Shown here piece by piece: positions 8,617 through 15,392 of a stretch of DNA of 40,506 bases (positions within the stretch are counted from its first letter, which is position 1; every line of letters begins with the position of its first letter). The translations under genes were made by a program, and so were the position numbers. Under the pieces are notes generated by a model, which was given only the letters and a program-made list of their open reading frames with translations, did not search any database and was not told the DNA's origin. Source of the DNA: an uncultured Clostridia bacterium (GTDB lineage Bacteria; Bacillota; Clostridia; Christensenellales; CAG-314); the NCBI GenBank assembly GCA_947629985.1, contig CANRFV010000013.1:1-40506 (forward strand), given 5' to 3'.

Positions 8617-9504
8617 TCAAATAAGCGCCCTGTCGGCAATGTATTTTAGCGGTATGTCGTATACGTCCGCCGCGCCTGTAAATCCGTCGCGTTTAAGCGC
8701 CGGTATGGCTTTTGCGTAAGCCAGCATAATGCAAGCGGTGTAATCGGCGTTGTCGTCCACCGACAGTTGCGCGCTTGCGCTGAAACCTTTGCCCAAACAC
8801 AAGGTTTTGCCGCGATGTTGCGTTCGCAATTTAAGCGCCGCCGCCTGCGCGGGGGTGCAAAAAATAACCGTCGTATCATATCCGACAAAGTAGTCGGGCA
8901 TGGTTTTTATTTCGTTTTCTATTCGCTGCCTGTCCGCGTCGTTACACGCAACGTAACAAATGCGGTCGTGCAGTTTTTTTTCGTCGTATACGCCGTTTGC
9001 AACAAGTTGTTCGGCGTTTTTTTTCGGCACGGTAAACTGAACCGCGTCGGCAACTCCGCGTATACTGCGCACAGCATTGGAGTGCCCCTGCGATATTCCT
9101 TCGCCCCACAGCGTAACTACCGCGTCGGCGTTTATCGAAAACAGCCCCCTTGCCAAACTAAGCAATCCCGGGTCCCACCCAGTGCTTATTACGGACAGAT
9201 TGCGCGTTTTGTGCGCGTTGATATACCGTTTGTATTCGGCTATTTTTGCGTGCGTGTCAAAGGAATCCACCGTGTCAACGTCGTTGAACATCTCCTTGTA
9301 TTGCATTATGTCGGCGTAACTGCCCAGCGCAAGCAGCACCGCGTCGAAGTCCGATTTTGCGGAAAATTCGCTTAACGGAAGGTATTTTTCGTGTTGTATA
9401 TCTCTGCGCGAATATATAGCCGCAAGCGACAACTGCGGATCGGCTTGGATATGTTTTTCAAGGCATTTTCCCAGGTTGCCGTAACCCACAATAGCAAGTT
9501 TCAT
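8617..9504 (-). CDS. ddh: meso-Diaminopimelate D-dehydrogenase
   Basis: NADPH-dependent enzyme making meso-diaminopimelate in one step from tetrahydrodipicolinate and ammonia, for lysine and peptidoglycan. The Rossmann motif IVGYGNLG is at residues 4-11, and the signature region GEGISQGHSNAVRSIRG, with the DAP-binding residues, is in the middle. The 295 residues are somewhat shorter than the usual 320 or so, but no known motif is missing. GGAGGTAATTTTGAT precedes the ATG at 9504. It is divergent from cdaA and convergent with the dCMP deaminase. Its presence suggests the short dehydrogenase route to DAP; whether other DAP pathways coexist cannot be seen here. Confidence 0.93.
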   Translation of the reverse strand: MKLAIVGYGNLGKCLEKHIQADPQLSLAAIYSRRDIQHEKYLPLSEFSAKSDFDAVLLALGSYADIMQYKEMFNDVDTVDSFDTHAKIAEYKRYINAHKTRNLSVISTGWDPGLLSLARGLFSINADAVVTLWGEGISQGHSNAVRSIRGVADAVQFTVPKKNAEQLVANGVYDEKKLHDRICYVACNDADRQRIENEIKTMPDYFVGYDTTVIFCTPAQAAALKLRTQHRGKTLCLGKGFSASAQLSVDDNADYTACIMLAYAKAIPALKRDGFTGAADVYDIPLKYIADRALI

Positions 9505-9669
9505 ATCAAAATTACCTCCAAATACAACAATATATGTATTTTTGCAAAAAAATTCGACAAAAAAATAGTGTAGACGCTTTATTTTTTTTGTAAAATAATG
9601 TATTATAATAATATTAAAGACATAACATTGCTTGAATGTAACAAATTACAAAAGGATGATTAGTCGAAT

Positions 9670-10506
9670 ATGTTGGAACTGTTGAAAGATTTTTTTGCAA
9701 GCGATGCAGGAACGGTAATTGCGCGTATTGTGTTTGCAATAGTTGCAGTGCTTATATATTTTCTGTTTTTCTATTACGCCAAAAAGCGTAATTTGCACAT
9801 TATAATTTATGTAAGCGCCGCTGCCATAATGGCAATGTTTTTATTGGCGTTTGTTGTACCTGCCGGCGAAATATCCTTTTACGTATACTTTGCGTTGGGC
9901 TTTCTGTGCGTGTTGGGGTTGTTGCTGTTTATACAGGACATCAACAGACACTTTTTCCGCTTGTCGCTCAAACGCAAAAAATTCAAGGATATACCCGACC
10001 ATTACGGCAGTGAAGATCTGTCTCGCTCCGCAAGCGAAATAGTGCGCGCGTGCCTGCGCCTGTCCAAAACAAATACGGGCGCGCTGATAATCATCGCCAA
10101 CCATATGTCCGACACTATTGTGGACAGCGGAATAAAGGTAAACGCCGAAGTTACGGGCGAACTGTTGGAGACGTTGTTCTTTCCCAAAACGCCGCTTCAC
10201 GACGGCGCGGTGATAATAACGTCCAACAAGATAATGGCGGCGGGCTGTTATTTGCCGCTTACTCAGGCAACCAACCTTCCGCGGGAATTCGGAACGCGCC
10301 ACCGCGCCGCAATAGGCGTATCTACCGCCTACCCCGATTGCACTGCGATTGTGGTAAGCGAAGAGACGGGTATTATATCCGCTATGCACGACGGCAAAAT
10401 AAAACGTTATCTCGACACGCAGCAATTGCAAGCGATATTGGATTGCAGTCTCGGCTTGGCTGACGACAGCGCCGAAGCACGTATTTGGGGAGAGGAAGCA
10501 AAATGA
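9670..10506 (+). CDS. cdaA: Diadenylate cyclase CdaA (c-di-AMP synthase)
   Basis: Membrane-bound enzyme joining two ATP into cyclic di-AMP, which in Firmicutes controls potassium and osmolyte transport. Three N-terminal membrane helices (about residues 13-36, 42-63, 70-88) are followed by a linker and the DAC domain (about 115-265). Both active-site motifs are intact: DGA at 178-180 in LHDGAVII and RHR at 210-212 in GTRHRAAIG. The 278 residues match CdaA. AAAGGATG lies upstream of ATG 9670, and a TATAAT at 9604-9609 may be its -10. The stop overlaps the start of a 42-codon membrane ORF where the regulator gene cdaR is normally found. Confidence 0.96.
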   Translation: MLELLKDFFASDAGTVIARIVFAIVAVLIYFLFFYYAKKRNLHIIIYVSAAAIMAMFLLAFVVPAGEISFYVYFALGFLCVLGLLLFIQDINRHFFRLSLKRKKFKDIPDHYGSEDLSRSASEIVRACLRLSKTNTGALIIIANHMSDTIVDSGIKVNAEVTGELLETLFFPKTPLHDGAVIITSNKIMAAGCYLPLTQATNLPREFGTRHRAAIGVSTAYPDCTAIVVSEETGIISAMHDGKIKRYLDTQQLQAILDCSLGLADDSAEARIWGEEAK

Positions 10507-10631
10507 AAAACGACAAAAAATCATCTGTAACAAATAAAATCAGCCACTTTTTCAAACATTATTTCGGCTTGCTTTTGCTTGCGATAGTGTGCGGAGTATT
10601 GACCGTATTGCTTATTTCTTACTGCGCTTAA
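10503..10631 (+). CDS. Small membrane protein, possible CdaR N-terminal remnant
   Basis: A 42-codon ORF starts inside the cdaA stop (ATGA overlap), typical of translational coupling. The peptide has a basic N-terminus (MKNDKKSSVTNK) and one strong hydrophobic segment (about residues 20-39, FGLLLLAIVCGVLTVLL). In related bacteria cdaA is followed by cdaR, whose product begins with exactly such a short basic tail and one membrane helix, then several YbbR domains. Here translation stops right after the helix, and the next 70 bases lead to a terminator. It could be a cut-down CdaR still pairing with CdaA in the membrane, or a decaying remnant. No homologue is recognised with certainty. Confidence 0.55.
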   Translation: MKNDKKSSVTNKISHFFKHYFGLLLLAIVCGVLTVLLISYCA

Positions 10632-10701
10632 CTGTGCGGTGTGGGCTTGCGCAAATGCGGCGCGCCCGTTTTTTGCGTAAAATATGTTTGTAACCTTATA
10701 T

Positions 10702-10729
10702 CTCGCCGAGTTATTCGGCGAGTTTTTTT
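10702..10729 (+). terminator. Intrinsic terminator after cdaA and the small ORF
   Basis: CTCGCCGA 10702-10709 pairs with TCGGCGAG 10715-10722 around a short loop, followed by seven T. Confidence 0.9.
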
Positions 10730-10784
10730 ATGCGTTAATGTCCGATTTTGTCGTAAACCGACCTGATTGCAAGTAAATTACTGT

Positions 10785-11843
10785 ATGATAACAGCCAAAA
10801 TCGGCGGCACGTCGGTAACCGCAAGCAATTTGCGCTATCTCAACGAAATAATCACGCCGTACCACAACTGTCTGGTGGTAAGCGCGATAGGCAAAGAGTA
10901 CGTCGGCGACGTCAAGACCACCGATTTGTTGCAACGCTATTTTTACACGCGTTCGGCGCAGGTGTGGGATCGCATAGCCGACAAATACCGCCGTTTGGTG
11001 CAAACCAATGGAATAAACGTCGATATCGACAAATTGCTATACGACGCCCGCCGCCGCGCCGAAATGTACGACGTAAATTATTGTATGTCGTTGGGCGAAG
11101 AACTGTCCGCGCGCACTGTTGCGGCGTATATGTCCGCGCAGTACATCGAAGCGGCCGACGCGGTGGCGTTTTGTAAAGGAAAGTTGCAATACGGGCAAAC
11201 TTACGCGCGAATAAGGCGGCTTTTTGGCGAATGTGCTTTGGGCGTTGTGGGCGGTTTTTACGGCGGCGACGTATCCGATGACGGCTGTCGTTGTACGCTT
11301 CCGCGCGGCGGCGGAGACGTAAGCGGCGCGCTGTTTGCGCATGCCCTTGGCAGTTCTCTGTACGAAAATTGGACCGACGTGTACGGCGTGTGCGTCGCCA
11401 ATCCCGTTAAGGTGTTCGACGCGGCAACCGTGCCCAATTTGAGTTACGCGCAAATGCTGGCGCTTGCCAACGCAGGCGCGGAAGTGCTGCACCCCAACGC
11501 CATCTATCCCGTCCGACAAAAGGCTATTCCCATCAAAATAGGCAATTTTACCAATCCGCGCGGCGCCGATACCCTTGTGTGCAATTGCCCTTGCCGCAGT
11601 AAATTACTGTCGGTTGCCGAGCGTAGCCTGTCGGGCGGTAGCACGGTTACCACGATTTTACACAACTGTGCCGTAGGGCACATAATGCGCGTTATTGCGG
11701 ACTTTTTGCACGACGACGTAGGTGCGTCGGATTGCTTGTCGCACGGTGCGGAAAGCGTTGCGTTCGGGCGCGGTACGGTTCGTATTGTTACCGACAGGTC
11801 TGTTCTTTGTGCGCTGTATCGATATTTGTCCGAGCGTTTGTAG
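10785..11843 (+). CDS. Aspartate kinase (short form)
   Basis: Catalyses the first step of the aspartate pathway (Asp to aspartyl phosphate) leading to DAP, lysine, threonine and methionine. The kinase domain is recognisable: KIGGTS at residues 5-10, SLGEELSAR near 102-110, RGGGDVSGAL at 174-183 and the ALANAGAEVLHPNAI region. Two points are unusual: the strongly conserved RGGSD-T/Y-S motif reads RGGGDVS, and the C-terminal part after about residue 258 is only about 95 residues, enough for about one ACT domain where most have two. ATG 10785 gives the family N-terminus; a TTG at 10767 is the alternative. No clear ribosome site is visible. Feedback control is therefore uncertain. Confidence 0.85.
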   Translation: MITAKIGGTSVTASNLRYLNEIITPYHNCLVVSAIGKEYVGDVKTTDLLQRYFYTRSAQVWDRIADKYRRLVQTNGINVDIDKLLYDARRRAEMYDVNYCMSLGEELSARTVAAYMSAQYIEAADAVAFCKGKLQYGQTYARIRRLFGECALGVVGGFYGGDVSDDGCRCTLPRGGGDVSGALFAHALGSSLYENWTDVYGVCVANPVKVFDAATVPNLSYAQMLALANAGAEVLHPNAIYPVRQKAIPIKIGNFTNPRGADTLVCNCPCRSKLLSVAERSLSGGSTVTTILHNCAVGHIMRVIADFLHDDVGASDCLSHGAESVAFGRGTVRIVTDRSVLCALYRYLSERL

Positions 11844-11904
11844 CGTTTTGCGGCGTTTTTGCGCGGTCAAATGCGACTCTTTGCGCCAAAAAACGACAAT
11901 CGTG

Positions 11905-11933
11905 TTGACTTATCGCCGTCAATGTTCTAAAAT
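11905..11933 (+). promoter_or_regulatory. Sigma-A promoter before the BaiN/HI0933-type gene
   Basis: TTGACT (11905-11910), 17-bp spacer, TAAAAT (11928-11933), 19 bases before the start codon. Confidence 0.8.
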
Positions 11934-11952
11934 ATTACAGTAGGAGAAAGAT

Positions 11953-13131
11953 ATGAAAATTTTGGTTATCGGCGGCGGAATGGCGGGTCTGACTTATGCC
12001 ATAGTCGCGTGCAAAAACGGCTACGACGTAACAGTGGCGGAGCGCAACGCTCGCCTTGGCAAAAAATTATCGCAAACGGGCAACGGCAAGTGCAATATAG
12101 GCAACGTAAACGTAAACAAGTTCTGTTTTAACGACAGCCCCCTGGCAGAAGCGGTTTTGCGGCGTATTCCCTTTGCCGAATACGAGCGTTTTTTGCACAG
12201 TTGCGGTATTTTTACTTACACCGACGCGCAAGGACGCGTGTACCCCTTGTCGGACAGCGCCTCCAACGTTGTGGATTGCCTACGCTATCAACTAAGCAAA
12301 TACGGCGCTGACATTCATTGCAATTGCCAAATTACCAAAATCAAAAAAGTAAAGCAAGGCTTTGCCGCCAACGTGGACGGTATTAGCCGCGTTTTCGACA
12401 AAGTGGTGCTGGCGTGCGGCAGCGGCAGTTCCGCGCCCGATCCGGAAATTTTCGATATAGTTCCGCAAAGTATGTTTACGCCTTTGTGCCCGTCGCTTGT
12501 ACCCGTCAAAATACAAGATATGCCGCCCATACTTAACGGTCTGCGCGTAAAAGCCAACGTTTCGCTTACAATGGACGGCAAAAAGATCGCCGAACAGCAG
12601 GGCGAAGTGCAATTCAAAGATTACGGACTGTCGGGGATATGCATACTAAACTTGTCCGCGGCAATTGCGCGCAACACGGTACTGCGCAAGCAGGGCAAAT
12701 ATGTTTTCCATCTGGATTGCGTGCCGAATATGACGCTTGAACAGTTGACGCAAATATTGATCGACCGTATCGACGTGTATCACAACGACGCGCTGTTTTA
12801 CGGAATATTGCACAACAAGTTGGCGGAATACGTTTTGCGTATATGCGGCGGAAGCGGTGCGACCGCGCAAAGTTTGGCGCGCACTGCCAAGAACCTGATA
12901 TTCGATTTCGATCGATTGCTCGATTGGTCTATGAGTCAGGTAACTGCCGGCGGAATATCCGTGCTGTGGGTCAATCCCGACGGGCTTGTGGTGCAAAACG
13001 GCTTGGTCGCGTTGGGCGAAATTCTCGACGTAGACGGTCTTTGCGGCGGCAATAACCTGTATTTTGCGGCTGCAAGCGCGCTGTCCACTTTCACAGAAGA
13101 GCAACGCAAGCGAGCCTTTTCGCGTGCGTGA
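11953..13131 (+). CDS. FAD-dependent oxidoreductase, HI0933/BaiN (YhiN) family
   Basis: Flavoprotein of the HI0933/YhiN/BaiN family, cytoplasmic. The dinucleotide-binding motif IGGGMAGL is at residues 6-13, and the family-specific motif LSQTGNGKCNIGN follows at about 38-50. C-terminal segments (SQVTAGGIS near 326-334, VALGEILDVDG near 352-362) match the family pattern. The 392 residues are typical. TAGGAGAAAGAT precedes the ATG. Substrates of this family are mostly unknown; bile-acid or flavin-linked reductions are proposed for some members, and nothing here decides between them. It has its own promoter; the next gene, another flavoprotein of a different family, starts 228 bases later. Confidence 0.9.
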   Translation: MKILVIGGGMAGLTYAIVACKNGYDVTVAERNARLGKKLSQTGNGKCNIGNVNVNKFCFNDSPLAEAVLRRIPFAEYERFLHSCGIFTYTDAQGRVYPLSDSASNVVDCLRYQLSKYGADIHCNCQITKIKKVKQGFAANVDGISRVFDKVVLACGSGSSAPDPEIFDIVPQSMFTPLCPSLVPVKIQDMPPILNGLRVKANVSLTMDGKKIAEQQGEVQFKDYGLSGICILNLSAAIARNTVLRKQGKYVFHLDCVPNMTLEQLTQILIDRIDVYHNDALFYGILHNKLAEYVLRICGGSGATAQSLARTAKNLIFDFDRLLDWSMSQVTAGGISVLWVNPDGLVVQNGLVALGEILDVDGLCGGNNLYFAAASALSTFTEEQRKRAFSRA

Positions 13132-13163
13132 ACGTCTCAAACGCTTTTAACTACTATGTTTTT

Positions 13164-13198
13164 AGGCAAAATATAGATTACTATTTCACACATAGTAT
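13164..13198 (+). repeat. Dispersed palindromic element, copy 1
   Basis: GGCAAAATA-type left flank, then TACTAT-TTCACAC-ATAGTAT (13179-13198). It lies between two FAD oxidoreductase genes, 160 bases upstream of the second. Confidence 0.7.
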
Positions 13199-13359
13199 AT
13201 CGGTTGCGCCGAAGATTGCCCCGTTTTTCCGTTAAAACAGCCGTATTGCGCCGTTTTGGGCAATTTTTGCCGCGGGCGACATTTGCTCCAAGCAATTCCG
13301 CTCGTTTCGGCGTTTTGTCGGCGGTATCTGTGTAATTAGCGTCTGCGCGTAGTGTATAT

Positions 13360-14940
13360 ATGAATTGTTATCTTACCAAACCTATCAAAATAGCATTGGG
13401 GCAAGACGTTATGTCTTGCAAGGACTTGATCGGCAAATCGCTCGGCGTTGACCCGCGCGATATTGTTGACTTTTCTTTGCACAAGCAAAGCGTAGACGCC
13501 CGCAACAAAAGCGACGTTCATTTTGTCTGTTCGTATACTGTCAATACGCGCCGTTACGTAAAGGGCGCAACGCCGTATCGACTTCCCGACGACGTTTTGA
13601 ATACCGCGCGCTCCGTTGTTTCCAAGCGGTCGTGTACTGTTGTCGGCGCGGGACCCGCAGGTTTGTTTTGCGCTCTGTATCTGTTGAAGAGCGGCTTTGC
13701 CGTTACCGTCGTCGAGCGCGGCTCGGACATAGAACGCCGTAGCGCCGTGGTAAAAACTTATTTCGACGGTGGCGATTTCGACGTCGGCACCAACGTGCAA
13801 TTCGGTTTGGGCGGAGCGGGTACTTTTTCCGACGGCAAATTGACAACGGGCATTTCGTCGCCATTAACGTATACCGTATTCAACAAATTTGTCCAATGCG
13901 GCGCTCCGCGGCAGATAATTACCGATTCGTTGCCGCACATCGGCACGGACAAACTCACCCGCGTAGTAGCCGCTTTGCGCGACGAAATAATCGCTTGCGG
14001 CGGCAGTTTTTTGTTCGACGCCAAGGTCGCGGATTTTGTTGTGCGCGACGGCGCAGTAAAAGGCGTCGTTTTGCAGGGGGAGGCAAGCGGAACGCTGTAT
14101 TCGGATTGCGTTGTTTTGGCATGCGGACACAGCGCTCGCGACATTTTCGCCGTGTTGCGTAATCGCGGCGCGCATATCGAATTCAAGCCCTTTGCCGTGG
14201 GCGTACGTATAGAACACACGCGTAAATTTATTGATACCGCACAGTACGGCGCGCTGTTTGCCACGCATCGCGATTTGCCGTCGGCAAGTTACAAGTTGGT
14301 TTACAACGGCGCGGAACACAGTTGTTACAGTTTTTGTATGTGTCCCGGCGGTACGGTAGTGGCGGCAAATTCCGATTTGAACGAAGTTGTGGTAAACGGT
14401 ATGAGCAATTATTTGCGTAACGCCGCCAACAGCAACAGCGCCTTGGTCGTCAACGTAACCGCGCGCGACGTTTGCCGTTACGGTTTCGGCGACGGTTGTT
14501 TTGCGGGAGTGGAATTCCAGCGGCGTCTGGAACGCGCCGCGTTCGACTTTGCCGGCGATTACCGCGCTCCCTGTCAAAACGTAACGGATTTTTTGTCCGA
14601 TCGCGTAAGCGAGCGCTTTGACGTTGCGCCGAGTTATCCCCGCGGCGTGGTCTCCGAAAATTTGCGCAGTATTTTCCCCGCCGATATAACCGACGCTTTG
14701 ACTTCCGCACTCGGATATTTCAACGGCAAAATCGACGGTTTTGCGCAAGGCGGAGTGCTTACCGCCGTCGAAAGCCGCACGTCGTCCCCCGTAAAGATCG
14801 TGCGCAACGACGCGTTTCAAAGCAATTTGTCCAACCTGTATCCCATCGGCGAAGGCGCGGGATATGCGGGCGGCATAGTGTCGTCTGCCGTTGACGGGCT
14901 CAAAGCGGCAATGGCAATAGTGCGTGCCGCGACTGAATAG
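13360..14940 (+). CDS. NAD(P)/FAD-dependent dehydrogenase (COG2509-type)
   Basis: Flavoprotein of the uncharacterised FAD-dependent dehydrogenase group (COG2509). A family-specific N-terminal domain (about residues 1-85, including the KQSVDARNKSDVHF segment) precedes the FAD-binding motif VVGAGPAGLFCALYL (about 95-109). The NVQFGLGGAGTFSDGKL region and the C-terminal IGEGAGYAGGIVSSAVDGL (FAD contact) are intact. The 526 residues match the family. ATG 13360 is kept because the N-terminal domain needs it, although the ribosome site is weak. Physiological substrate unknown. A copy of the dispersed ATACTAT palindrome lies about 160 bases upstream. Confidence 0.9.
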   Translation: MNCYLTKPIKIALGQDVMSCKDLIGKSLGVDPRDIVDFSLHKQSVDARNKSDVHFVCSYTVNTRRYVKGATPYRLPDDVLNTARSVVSKRSCTVVGAGPAGLFCALYLLKSGFAVTVVERGSDIERRSAVVKTYFDGGDFDVGTNVQFGLGGAGTFSDGKLTTGISSPLTYTVFNKFVQCGAPRQIITDSLPHIGTDKLTRVVAALRDEIIACGGSFLFDAKVADFVVRDGAVKGVVLQGEASGTLYSDCVVLACGHSARDIFAVLRNRGAHIEFKPFAVGVRIEHTRKFIDTAQYGALFATHRDLPSASYKLVYNGAEHSCYSFCMCPGGTVVAANSDLNEVVVNGMSNYLRNAANSNSALVVNVTARDVCRYGFGDGCFAGVEFQRRLERAAFDFAGDYRAPCQNVTDFLSDRVSERFDVAPSYPRGVVSENLRSIFPADITDALTSALGYFNGKIDGFAQGGVLTAVESRTSSPVKIVRNDAFQSNLSNLYPIGEGAGYAGGIVSSAVDGLKAAMAIVRAATE

Positions 14941-15392
14941 TCGGCAGTCCCTCTCTTTTTTTTCGTCGATATTATAACTTTGCCGCACTTGTCGGCAACT
15001 CTTAATAGCGGTAGACGAATTTTCGAATGAAGCCTGCCCATATTAACGTTTATCGCTATCGTTTTTAACAAACTCCTCACTCTGTCTCATTTCCGTCCGT
15101 ATACAACAATACGTTTGCACGTTTCCGTGCAAAACTCGTATTCTTCAATGCGATGTGATATTTCTTTGCAAATTTGTATTCCGTATTATTTCGCCCGCTG
15201 TTTGCCGCAAAAAATATTTTTTTCTTTGATTTTGAATTGTTGATTATTTCGTTATATTATAGTATAATAATTCTATATACGGCAAAATCGCCCCGCGTAG
15301 GTGTTGCCGCAAGGTATGGTGCGCGGCGTTGCGCGTATTGCGCGTTTCGGCGGATATCCGCATTGCCGACGCGTTGGTTGGGAGGTAGAACT
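14941..15392. other. Intergenic and leader region upstream of ftsK
   Basis: No gene is supported. The first 300 bases show only a weak 5-bp hairpin before a T-tract (14929-14963) that could terminate the preceding gene. A good promoter lies at 15240-15268, followed by an untranslated leader of about 120 nt. An in-frame extension of the ftsK reading frame runs through this region but crosses the promoter, so it is not translated. Confidence 0.6.
15240..15268 (+). promoter_or_regulatory. Sigma-A promoter of the ftsK-rimO-pgsA-cinA operon
   Basis: TTGATT (15240-15245), 17-bp spacer, TATAAT (15263-15268). Confidence 0.8.

Noticed and set aside
15174-15392. 73-codon N-terminal extension of ftsK
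   Set aside because: It spans the TTGATT-N17-TATAAT promoter; GGAGGT before TTG 15393 gives a better start.
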